DNA of 58,118 bases from NCBI RefSeq assembly GCF_949282365.1, contig NZ_CASDOY010000006.1, positions 1-58,118 of the forward strand, written 5' to 3'. The position numbers and the translations under genes were made by a program. Of the stretch, positions 33,691 to 41,868 are shown one piece after another. Source of the DNA: an uncultured Desulfovibrio sp. (GTDB taxonomy: Bacteria > Desulfobacterota > Desulfovibrionia > Desulfovibrionales > Desulfovibrionaceae). The notes beneath the pieces are model-generated. The model was not told where the DNA came from and did not search any database. It worked only from the letters and a program-made list of their open reading frames with translations. The first letter of the stretch is position 1. Each line of letters starts with the position of its first letter.

Positions 33691-34037
33691 TGCTTGGGGG
33701 CGTTGCTCGCGGCAAAAAAGAGATCCTTCCCCCGTAAACTCTCCCGCACAGCCTCGATAATGGGGCCTGATCCCAGCGTGTGTCCTTGCACGGATGACGG
33801 CACAGAACGCGGCAGGCAGCGTACTTGCCGCATTCTGTGCTGTGGGGAAGACGGCCTCCTTTTGCCGGAGAGCCGCATCCGCTGTGGTCATGTTGCCGGG
33901 GCACGGCGGCAGGGGAGCGCCCGGCCTTGTCCGGGCGCCGCATAACGCGCGCTGGAGAGGGGATGGGAGCTTGGGGGGCAGGGGCCCCTCGCGCGAGAGC
34001 GGAGGGGTCCCCCCGCCCCCCAAAAACATGTCTCCGC

Positions 34038-34892
34038 TTACATGTGGAAGAAACGCAGGGGCGGCACGCCGGGGATCATGCGGGCCCCGGCCAGCTTGCG
34101 ATAGAACAGGCTCAGGCCCTGGAGCTCGCGATCGCCCAGGCTGTAGGTCAGGCCTTCGTTATAGTAGATGGTCAGTTCCTCGCGGGACAGGGGGCAGCCG
34201 TGGCCTGTGAGGTCGAGGACGATATCCATGTGGGCCAGGCCCCAGTCGCGGCCCTGGCGCATGAGCGCGCCGGGATCGCTGCGGAAGAGTTTTTTTTGCA
34301 CCGCGTCGTCGCTGACCACCCAGACGCCGAAGATGAAGGGCAGGCCCGTCCATTCCACCCAGGCGTCGGCCAGGTCCAGGCGGTAGGGATAATCGGGATG
34401 GTTGCGCAGGCGCAGGGCTTCGTCGCCGATGGCCAGGAAGGCTTCGGGGGCCCTGTCCGTGCCCAGGGTGGGCGTGACCGGGCCGGTGACGTAGGTGACG
34501 TCGCAGTGATAGTGGTCGTGCATGAGCAGGCGCAGCAGGGCCACGGAGGTGTGCGTCTCGCCGCTGATGAGGATGGTCTGGCCGCCCAGCCGTTCGATGG
34601 GGCGGCGGGACATGAGCAGCACGCTCATGACGTTGCCGTGCGAGCCGATGGAAAGGTCTTCCACCAGATGGTAGCGCTCGGGACGCATGGCGTATTCAAA
34701 ACAGGAATTGGACGAGATATGCAGCTCCCCCCGGGCCATCATGTTGTTGAGTACGGCCGGAGGGCCGGAGATGATCTCGAACTCGTGGGGGATGATGCCC
34801 GTTTCCAGGGGATGGTAGATGGGCAGGACATTGAGATAGCCGATACGCCCCATGCGCAGGGTGGTGGCGGGCAGTCCGTTTTCACTGGACAT
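34038..34892 (-). CDS. mqnA: Chorismate dehydratase MqnA
   Basis: MqnA converts chorismate to 3-enolpyruvylbenzoate, the first step of the futalosine menaquinone pathway. The 284-residue product has the family pattern MGRIGYLNVLPIYHPLE, SSNSCFEYAMRPERYHLVED and DRAPEAFLAIGDEALRL. The ATG at 34892 has GGAGG just upstream on the minus strand. It stands apart from mqnE-mqnC and mqnD, which are 3-6 kb to the right. Confidence 0.92.
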   Translation of the reverse strand: MSSENGLPATTLRMGRIGYLNVLPIYHPLETGIIPHEFEIISGPPAVLNNMMARGELHISSNSCFEYAMRPERYHLVEDLSIGSHGNVMSVLLMSRRPIERLGGQTILISGETHTSVALLRLLMHDHYHCDVTYVTGPVTPTLGTDRAPEAFLAIGDEALRLRNHPDYPYRLDLADAWVEWTGLPFIFGVWVVSDDAVQKKLFRSDPGALMRQGRDWGLAHMDIVLDLTGHGCPLSREELTIYYNEGLTYSLGDRELQGLSLFYRKLAGARMIPGVPPLRFFHM

Positions 34893-35030
34893 GGCGTTCC
34901 TCCTGACCGGCAGAGCGGCCTTTTGAGGTTGGCTGTCTGATGGGCAGCGGAGGGCAGGCATCGCGGGATGCATCCGCAAAGCTCCATAACAGGGCCACGG
35001 CAAAAAGGAAAGGGCGGGGGGGCCGGGATT

Positions 35031-35060
35031 TTGACGTCCGGCGGTCTTCCCGCGTATGAT
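35031..35060 (+). promoter_or_regulatory. Promoter of the HbpS-like gene
   Basis: TTGACG (35031-35036), an 18-nt spacer and TATGAT (35055-35060), giving a very short leader before the ATG at 35080. Confidence 0.6.
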
Positions 35061-35079
35061 GGCAAAAAGCAGGTGAGGC

Positions 35080-35589
35080 ATGTACAAGCATCTATTTTCT
35101 TCTTTGCTGGCAGGCGCGTTGCTGTTGGGAAGTTTTGCCCCGGCCGGGGCCCTGGAAAATGAAGCCCCGGGCAGCGTGGTGCGCGAACCTGTCCTGACGG
35201 GCGAGCAGGCGCAGGCCATGGTGGAACTGGTCATGCAGGAAGCCCGCGAAAGCGGGCAGGCCGTCACCGTGACGGTGGTGGACCGTTCCGGGCAGGTCCT
35301 GGCGGTGCTGCGCGAACACCGGGCCGGGGTCCACACGCTCAACGCCAGTTACAAAAAAGCCTATACGGCGGCCTCGCAGCAGCGCGAGACGGCCGTCATC
35401 GCCCGCGGCGTGCGCGACGGCTCCATCCCGGCGGACATCCGTTTCCTCGATCCCCATTTTTCCCTGATGGAAGGCGGGGTCCCCATCGTCATGGAATCGG
35501 TGGTCGTGGGCGGTATCGGCGTGGGCGGGGCCCACGGCAGCGAGGACAGCCGCCTGGCCCGTATCGGTCTGCATGTGCTGCCGCATTGA
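35080..35589 (+). CDS. Secreted GlcG/HbpS-family protein
   Basis: The 169-residue product starts with a signal peptide (MYKHLFSSLLAGALLLGSFA, cleavage probably after the Ala-rich end near residue 25). The mature part has the GlcG/HbpS pattern: VTVTVVDRSGQVLAVLREH, SYKKAYTAASQQRET and GGIGVGGAHGSEDSRLARIG. HbpS in Streptomyces is an extracellular haem-binding redox sensor encoded next to a catalase-peroxidase. The catalase gene here is about 300 nt downstream in the same direction, so a link to peroxide or haem is plausible. The biochemical role in this organism is unknown. Confidence 0.75.
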   Translation: MYKHLFSSLLAGALLLGSFAPAGALENEAPGSVVREPVLTGEQAQAMVELVMQEARESGQAVTVTVVDRSGQVLAVLREHRAGVHTLNASYKKAYTAASQQRETAVIARGVRDGSIPADIRFLDPHFSLMEGGVPIVMESVVVGGIGVGGAHGSEDSRLARIGLHVLPH

Positions 35590-35790
35590 TGCGGCAAGGC
35601 GCGGACGGACGGCGGAGCAGCGGGCACGGCCTGTTGCCCCGCCGTTCGCGCGTTCGTGGCCGGAAGGCCGGGGCCGTCCGCATGTGCGGGCAGGGATCAG
35701 CGGGCCAGGCCGCCGCATGCCACGATGGGGCGCGTACGCGCACGCACGGGCAAAGCGCCTTGCGGGAAAAAAGAGCAGGATACAAAATAG

Positions 35791-35831
35791 TAATAATTAT
35801 TATTTACAAAAATAACCGGTCATGCTATCTT
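35791..35831 (+). promoter_or_regulatory. Catalase promoter with Fur/PerR-like palindrome
   Basis: TAATAATTATTA (35791-35802) is a perfect AT-only palindrome within a longer AT-rich stretch in otherwise GC-rich DNA. It directly abuts TTTACA (35803-35808), 17 nt and TATCTT (35826-35831). Position and composition suggest a Fur-family (PerR) repressor site controlling the catalase. Confidence 0.55.
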
Positions 35832-35900
35832 CTGCCTGGATATCCCTTGGGGGGAGGCTGCACACTGCACCACCCGGTGCGCAAACCAGGGAGAAAGCAC

Positions 35901-37357
35901 ATGACTGACAACAACGACCGCCTGACCACCAGTGCCGGTGCGCCGGTAGCCGATAACAATCATGCCCTGACTGCCGGTCCGCGCGGCCCCATGCTGATGC
36001 AGGATGTCTGGTTCCAGGAAAAACTGGCCCATTTCGACCGCGAGGTCATCCCGGAACGGCGCATGCATGCCAAGGGCTCCGGCGCCTACGGGACCTTCAC
36101 GGTGACGCACGACGTCACCGCCTATACCAGGGCCGCGCTCTTTGCCGGGGTGGGCAAGCAGACGGAGGTCTTCGTCCGTTTCTCCACCGTGGCCGGCGAG
36201 CGCGGCGCGGCGGATGCGGAACGCGATATCCGCGGTTTTGCCGTCAAATTCTATACCGAGCAGGGCAACTGGGACATGGTGGGCAACAACACGCCGGTCT
36301 TCTTCCTGCGTGACCCGCTCAAGTTCCCCGACCTGAACCATGTGGTCAAGCGCAATCCGCGCACCAACATGCACAGCGCCACGGACAACTGGGATTTCTG
36401 GACCCTGCTGCCCGAAGCCCTGCATCAGGTCACGGTGCTGATGAGCGACCGCGGCATCCCGGCTTCGTACCGGCATATGCACGGTTTCGGCAGCCATACC
36501 TACAGCCTGATCAACGCCGAGAACAAGCGCTTCTGGGTCAAGTTCCATTTCAAGTCCCAGCAGGGCATCAAAAACCTTACCGATGCCGAGGCCCGGGAGC
36601 TCATCGGCCGTGACCGCGACAGCCACCAGCGCGATCTGTACGAGCATATCGAAAAGGGCGACTTCCCCCGCTGGACCCTGTATTTCCAGGTCATGCCCGA
36701 GGAAGACGCCGAGAAGCTGCCCTATCATCCCTTCGATCTGACCAAGGTCTGGTACCACAAGGACTATCCGCTCATGGAAGTGGGCGTGCTGGAGCTGAAC
36801 CGCAATCCCGAGAACTACTTGCCGAGGTGGAGCAGGCGGCCTTCAATCCCGCCAATCTGGTGCCCGGTATCGGCGTCTCGCCCGACAAGATGCTGCAGGG
36901 CCGTCTCTTTTCCTACGGCGACGCCCAGCGCTACCGTCTGGGGGTCAACCACAACCTGATCCCGGTGAACCGCCCGCGTTGTCCCTATCACAGCTTCCAC
37001 CGGGACGGGGCCATGCGCGTGGACGGCAACTACGGCAGCCATACCAGCTATGAACCCAACAGCAGGGGCGCCTGGCGGGAACAGCCGGACTTCGGCGAAC
37101 CGCCCCTGAAGATCAGCGGCGACGCGGCCCGCTGGGACTATCCCTGCGATGATGCCGACTACTTCGAGCAGCCCGGCAAGCTGTTCCGCCTGATGACGCC
37201 GGAGCAGCAGGAAGCCCTGTTCGGCAATACGGCCCGGGCGCTGGGCGACGCGCCCCGCGAGATCAAGCTGCGCCACATCCGCCACTGCGCCAAGGCCGAT
37301 CCGGCCTACGGTGCGGGCGTGGCCCGGGCCTGCGGCATCCCGGAAAGCGAGATCTAG
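35901..37357 (+). pseudogene. katA: Haem catalase, interrupted by a one-base frameshift
   Basis: A monofunctional small-subunit catalase. The N-terminal part carries RFSTVAGERGAADAERDIRG, the catalytic His region (HAKGSGAYGTFTVTHDVT) and the distal Asn region. At about 36818-36821 the reading frame shifts: NRNPENY is followed by TTGCC where TTTGCC would restore FAEVEQAAFNPANLVPGIG. The second part, in the other frame, contains the haem-ligand motif RLFSYGDAQRYRLG and ends at 37357. Adding one base gives 485 residues, the normal length. ATG 35901 has GGGAGAAAG upstream. Either the gene is inactive, or a base was lost in sequencing a short T run; everything else looks intact. Confidence 0.88.
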
Positions 37358-37534
37358 GGAAAACACGACAAGGGAAAACATGACAACGGGAGGCCCCCTG
37401 TTTCGCGCTGTCGATGTGCGGCGCTGCGCGGCGGTCGGTGGCGAAGGGCTTGCGCATGGCGGCAGGGGCCGTGAGTACAGGCTGCGGCGTTGGCCGACTG
37501 GCGATGCGCGGCTTCCCGCAGCGCCACAGGCCAG

Positions 37535-37570
37535 GTCTTCGTCGCAACGGGCACGGCCCTGCGGACGGCC
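37535..37570 (+). repeat. Fragment of the dispersed repeat, copy E
   Basis: Only the right part of the unit remains: GTCTTCGTCGCAACGGGCAC. The left arm of the hairpin is missing. The surrounding region 37358-37766 holds no gene that I can recognise. Confidence 0.55.
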
Positions 37571-37766
37571 TGTGGCCGCTCCCGACGGAGCAGGGGCCTT
37601 CCTGCCCAAACACGGATGAATGAAGGGGCGCCTGCTTGACAGGGCAGGTCGCTCCTTCAGCTGCCGGAAAACTTCCTTCGGTGCCCCCGGCGGCGCTTCA
37701 GCCTTGCAGACGGCAGAAGGCTGCCGGAGCGCGGCAGGCCTTCCGCTGGCGAAGCGTCGTCATATG

Positions 37767-37803
37767 AAAAGCGGACATGACCGATAGGGTCATGTCCGCT
37801 TTT
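37767..37803. terminator. Bidirectional terminator between katA and mqnC
   Basis: A perfect 16-bp stem (AAAAGCGGACATGACC and its complement) with loop GATAG. A and T tracts at the ends allow termination on both strands, serving the convergent katA and mqnE-mqnC units. Confidence 0.9.
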
Positions 37804-37940
37804 CCGCATCGTCCGGTGCCGGTCTTTTCCGGTGCGGCCGGCATGCGCCGCATGCCCCGTCGTGGCGGGGAGCGCGCGGGGGAGGCCGCACCCTTTGTCC
37901 ACCAAAGGGGGGCCTCCTGCGCGCATCATGTTTCTTTCAG

Positions 37941-39068
37941 CTAGTCTTCGGGCTGCGGGTCCACGGGGGTGTAGTCCATGGTGCGCTGCACGGGGGTGAA
38001 CCCGGCGGCACGGATGATCTTGTGGATCTCGTGGCGGGTCAGGTGGTAGGAGACGCCGGCGGCGGCCACCACGTTTTCCTCGATCATGAGCGAGCCGAAG
38101 TCGTTGGCGCCGTAGAAGAGGGCCAGCTGGGCCACTTCGGGGCCCATGGTGACCCACGAGGACTGGATGTTGTCGATATTGTCCAGCACCAGGCGCGACA
38201 CGGCCAGCAGGCGCAGGTAGGCGGGCGCGGGCAGGGGGGCCGTCACATCGATGCGGGTGTGCGCGGGCTGGAAGGTCCAGGGGATGAAGGCCGTGAAGCC
38301 GTGGGTCCTGTCCTGCACCTCGCGCACGGCAAAGAGGTGGTCCAGACGGTGGCGGGGCTCTTCCTCATGGCCGAACATCATGGTGGCGGTGGTGCGCATG
38401 CCCAGGTTGTGGGCGCGTTCCATGACGTGGAGCCACTGGTCGGCGCTGCACTTGTTGGGCGAGACCTGGGCCCGGACCTCGTTCTGGAGGATCTCGGCGC
38501 CGCCGCCGGGGATGGAATCCAGCCCCGCGGCCTTGAGGCGCGAGATGACCTCGTCCACGCTCAGGCCGAACTTCTGCGACCAGAAGAAGATCTCCGGCGG
38601 CGAGAAGGCGTGGATGTGCAGGCCGGGCCAGGTGGCGCGCATCCAGCGCAGCAGGTCTTCGTACCATTCCAGGGGCAGGTCGGGGTGATGCCCGCCCTGC
38701 AGCAGGATCTGGGTGCCGCCCAGGCGCAGGGTCTCGTCGATCTTCCGCGTCATCTCCTCGCGGGTGATGACGTAGCCTTCCGGGGAGTCGGGCGGGCGGA
38801 AGAAGGCGCAGAAGCGGCAGGCGCAGACGCAGACGTTGGAATAATTGATGTTGCGGTCGCCCACATAGGTGACGACGGGCTCGGGATGCAGGCGCAGGCG
38901 CATGGCGTGGGCCAGCCGGGCCAGGGTGTGCAGGGAGGCGCCGTAATACAGGGCTTCGGCGGCGGCGCGGTCCAGACGCTGGCCGGCCAGGGCAAGGGCC
39001 GCGGCTTCCTTCACTTCGGGGCTTTCGTCAAAGGCGCTGTGCGCCGGACGGAACTGCTGGTTGCTCAT
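37941..39068 (-). CDS. mqnC: Cyclic dehypoxanthinyl futalosine synthase MqnC
   Basis: A radical SAM enzyme that cyclises dehypoxanthinyl futalosine. The iron-sulfur motif is CVCACRFCAFF (CxxxCxxC). Family features include NINYSNVC, LLQGGHHPDLPLEWYEDLL, SIPGGGAEIL and GYVITREEMTRKI. 375 residues. The start overlaps the mqnE stop (ATGA), so the two radical SAM genes are translationally coupled. Confidence 0.93.
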   Translation of the reverse strand: MSNQQFRPAHSAFDESPEVKEAAALALAGQRLDRAAAEALYYGASLHTLARLAHAMRLRLHPEPVVTYVGDRNINYSNVCVCACRFCAFFRPPDSPEGYVITREEMTRKIDETLRLGGTQILLQGGHHPDLPLEWYEDLLRWMRATWPGLHIHAFSPPEIFFWSQKFGLSVDEVISRLKAAGLDSIPGGGAEILQNEVRAQVSPNKCSADQWLHVMERAHNLGMRTTATMMFGHEEEPRHRLDHLFAVREVQDRTHGFTAFIPWTFQPAHTRIDVTAPLPAPAYLRLLAVSRLVLDNIDNIQSSWVTMGPEVAQLALFYGANDFGSLMIEENVVAAAGVSYHLTRHEIHKIIRAAGFTPVQRTMDYTPVDPQPED

Positions 39069-40198
39069 GCGCGGGCCTCCTCGCTCTGGACGGTGTTGAA
39101 GACGGCGTTGCGCCGCACGGGCGTGAAGCCGGCCTCGCGGATCATGTGTTCCAGTTCGTTGAGGGTCAGGCCCTGGGCGGAGCCCGCTCCGGCCATGTGG
39201 CCGATATGTTCTTCCACCACGGTGCCGTCCAGGTCGTCGGCGCCGTACCAGAGGGCGGTCTGGGCCAGCTTGGTGCCCATCATGATCCAGTAGGCCTTGA
39301 TGTGGGGGATGTTGTCCAGCATCAGGCGGGCCACGGCCACGGTGCGCAGCTGGTCGAGGCCGCGCACGGGCCCGAGCTTTTCTTCCGGCAGCTTGAGCTT
39401 GCTGTTCTCGGTCAGGAAGGGCAGGGGGATGAAGCAGGTGAAGCCGCCGCTCCTGTCCTGCTGCTCGCGCAGGCGGCAGAGATGGTCCACGCGCATGGCG
39501 TGGGTCTCCAGATGGCCGTAGAGCATGGTGCAGTTGGTCTTGATGCCCAGGCTGTGGGCCTCGCCGGAGATGCGCAGCCATTCGGCGGAGCCCGCCTTGT
39601 GCGGGCAGATTCGGGCCCGCAGGTCCTCGTCGAAGATCTCGGCGCCGCCGCCGGGCATCATGACCAGCCCGGCTTCCTTGAGGCGCTGCAGCACCTCAAG
39701 GGTGGAGCAGCCTTCCATCTTGGCGAAATGGGCGATCTCCACCGGGGTGAAGGCCTTGATGAGCAGGTCGGGATTGAGTTCGCGGGCGGCGCGCAGGGTA
39801 TCCAGGAACCACTGGAAGGGGCGGGTGGGATGACAGCCGCCCACGATGTGCAGCTCGTCCAGATGCAGGGGCGTGGCGTCGGCGGCGCGCAGGCGTTCCA
39901 GTACTTCCTCGGTGCTCAGGCAGAAGGCCCCCTGGTCTTCTTCCCGGTCGCGGCGGAAGGCGCAGAACACGCAGCCGTTGACGCAGACATTGGTATAATT
40001 TATTTGGCGGTTGACCACATACGAGGTTTTGTCCCCGTGCATGCGACAGCGCGCATGGTGGGCCAGCGCGCCCACGGCGGTGATGTCCGGGCAGGCGAAG
40101 AGCGCCATGCCGTCTTCGGCGCTCAGCCGCCGGCCGGCAAGGACCTTGTCCAGGACGTCGGCAAGACCGAGGCTTGCATAATAGGATGCATCCAGCAT
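39065..40198 (-). CDS. mqnE: Aminofutalosine synthase MqnE
   Basis: A radical SAM enzyme joining 3-enolpyruvylbenzoate to SAM-derived adenosine to give aminofutalosine. It has CVNGCVFCAFRRD (CxxxCxxC), NRQINYTNVC, LHIVGGCHPTRPFQWFLDTL and MMPGGGAEIFDEDLR. ATG 40198 gives 377 residues, with GAGG about 10 nt upstream; an upstream extension is not family-like. It is the first gene of the minus-strand pair, driven by the promoter at 40419-40448. MqnB, needed between MqnE and MqnC, is not in the window. Confidence 0.92.
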   Translation of the reverse strand: MLDASYYASLGLADVLDKVLAGRRLSAEDGMALFACPDITAVGALAHHARCRMHGDKTSYVVNRQINYTNVCVNGCVFCAFRRDREEDQGAFCLSTEEVLERLRAADATPLHLDELHIVGGCHPTRPFQWFLDTLRAARELNPDLLIKAFTPVEIAHFAKMEGCSTLEVLQRLKEAGLVMMPGGGAEIFDEDLRARICPHKAGSAEWLRISGEAHSLGIKTNCTMLYGHLETHAMRVDHLCRLREQQDRSGGFTCFIPLPFLTENSKLKLPEEKLGPVRGLDQLRTVAVARLMLDNIPHIKAYWIMMGTKLAQTALWYGADDLDGTVVEEHIGHMAGAGSAQGLTLNELEHMIREAGFTPVRRNAVFNTVQSEEARA

Positions 40199-40418
40199 AA
40201 TGGTTATCCTCAACTGATGATTGGCCCCGGAGCAGGACGCGGTGAGGCGCTTTGGCGGAAAGCCGCTTTTTTGCGTGCGGCAGGCGTGCGGGAAAAGCGG
40301 GCGAAGCCGTATCGGCATACCGCGAGGCCGGTTTCACCCAGGCAAGGCTGCTGCGCGGGAAAAGGCAACTTTCCGGCAGGCGGGGGCATGCGTCCTGACC
40401 TTGCGGCCGGAACGGCGC

Positions 40419-40448
40419 AGTATATGTTCCAGTCTCGCTGCCTGTCAA
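40419..40448 (-). promoter_or_regulatory. Promoter of mqnE-mqnC
   Basis: On the minus strand TTGACA (40448-40443), an 18-nt spacer and TATACT (40424-40419), close to consensus. It gives a leader of about 215 nt and points away from mqnD. I see no equally good plus-strand promoter for mqnD in 40199-40483. Confidence 0.7.
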
Positions 40449-40483
40449 ACTGTCGCGCCGGATCAAAAAAAGAGAGGTGTTCC

Positions 40484-41314
40484 GTGGCGGAGAAGATGAC
40501 GCTGGGTCTGTCGCCCTGTCCCAATGATACCTATATTTTCCATGCCCTGCTGCATCATCTGGTGCCCTCTCCGGCGCAGTTCGTGCCGCACATGGCCGAT
40601 GTGGAAGAGCTCAACGCCCTTGCCCGGCAGAAAAAGCTGCCCGTGACCAAGCTCTCGCTGGGCGTGGTGCCCTACATCATGGACGATTACGCCATCATGG
40701 CCTCGGGTGCTGCCCTGGGCTGGGGGTGCGGTCCGCTGGTGGTGGCCCGCGAGGACCTGCCGGAAGAAAAGTGGCGGACGGCCCGCGTGGCCGTGCCGGG
40801 GCTCATGACCACGGCCAACCTGCTGCTGACCCTGCACGGCGGCTTCCAGGGCCCGCGCGAGGAGATGCTCTTCAGCGACGTCATGGACGCGGTGCTGGCC
40901 GGTGAGGCCGACATGGGCGTCATCATCCACGAAGGCCGCTTCACCTTCGCCGAGCGCGGGCTGGTGAAGCTGCTGGATCTCGGCCAGTGGTGGGAGGCCA
41001 CCTATCACGCGCCCCTGCCGCTGGGCGCCATCGCCGTGCGGCGCGACGTGCCCCTGGAGCTGGCCCGGGGCATAGAGGCCGCCATCACGGCCAGCGTGGA
41101 CTATGCCAACGCCAACCCGCGCGCCTCGGCGGACTTCATCCGCGAGCATGCGCAGGAACTGGCCGAGAGCGTGACCTCGGCCCACATCAAGACCTTTGTG
41201 ACCGGATACAGCCGCGACCTGGGCGATACCGGGCGTCAGGCCATCGCCCGTCTGGTGGAGACCGCGGCGAAGCTGCAGGGCCTGCGCCTGCCCGAGGCGG
41301 GGCTTTTCCTCTAG
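40484..41314 (+). CDS. mqnD: 1,4-dihydroxy-6-naphthoate synthase MqnD
   Basis: MqnD turns cyclic dehypoxanthinyl futalosine into 1,4-dihydroxy-6-naphthoate, the acceptor for the prenyltransferase. Family features: LGLSPCPNDTYIFHALLHH, ADVEELNALARQ, KLSLGVVPYIMDDYAIM and GVIIHEGRFTF. GTG 40484 is preferred because AGAGAGG is 6 nt upstream (276 residues); ATG 40496 is an alternative. The TAG stop is the first codon of repeat copy B. Confidence 0.92.
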   Translation: MAEKMTLGLSPCPNDTYIFHALLHHLVPSPAQFVPHMADVEELNALARQKKLPVTKLSLGVVPYIMDDYAIMASGAALGWGCGPLVVAREDLPEEKWRTARVAVPGLMTTANLLLTLHGGFQGPREEMLFSDVMDAVLAGEADMGVIIHEGRFTFAERGLVKLLDLGQWWEATYHAPLPLGAIAVRRDVPLELARGIEAAITASVDYANANPRASADFIREHAQELAESVTSAHIKTFVTGYSRDLGDTGRQAIARLVETAAKLQGLRLPEAGLFL

Positions 41315-41478
41315 GCTCAGGACGTAAGACGTTTTGTTTTGGGGGAGGAGAAAGCCCTTTGCGTTGCTGCCGCTGCCCGCAGCTTCCTGCGTCGCAACGG
41401 GCACGGCCTGCGGCCGCCATCCGGTCGCGCGTTGCTGTCGCTGCCCGTAGCTTCCTTCGTCGCAACGGGCACGGTCCC
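41312..41478 (+). repeat. Dispersed repeat, copy B (complete two-unit form)
   Basis: TAGGCTCAGGA, a GTTTTGTTTTGGGGG segment, then two units starting GCGTTGCTG at 41361 and 41429 (period 68). Each has the TGCCCGT-type left arm and CAACGGGCACGG right arm; the first unit has one mismatch in the arm. It is the same arrangement as copy A. The first three bases are the mqnD stop codon. The remaining 41479-41868 shows no gene. Confidence 0.88.
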
Positions 41479-41868
41479 GGAGAAAGCTGCCGGCCTTGCG
41501 TCCCGTCCGGCATCCCCTGTGTCCCCGGTCTCGAACGCAGCGTCCTCGCCGCATCCGCTCTCGCGCGCAGGGAGCTCCCCGCGGTCCCCGGCGGTTTCCA
41601 TGCCCCGCCTGCACCGCCCTCTGTTTCACGGGCAGGGAGGCCTGTCGGCAGGCGGCGTTTCGGGAGGGCGTGCGCCTGCCACGCCCGTCTTCCGTCCGCT
41701 CCCTGTGCGCGGGCCGGGCCGCCGGGCTTGTCATTCAGGGGGGGAGCGGCTATAGAGGGAGCGCGGACCCTACCCTGTCACGGCTGTGCCGGGCAGGGGC
41801 CCGCCTGCCTCCGGCCCGGCACAAGGGCTTGTCATGTAACCGGATCGTTCCGGCTGCGGATGGGGACC

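Noticed and set aside
36815..36830. Programmed frameshifting in the catalase gene
   Set aside because: There is no slippery heptamer or downstream structure, and catalases are not known to use recoding. Deletion or sequencing error is simpler.
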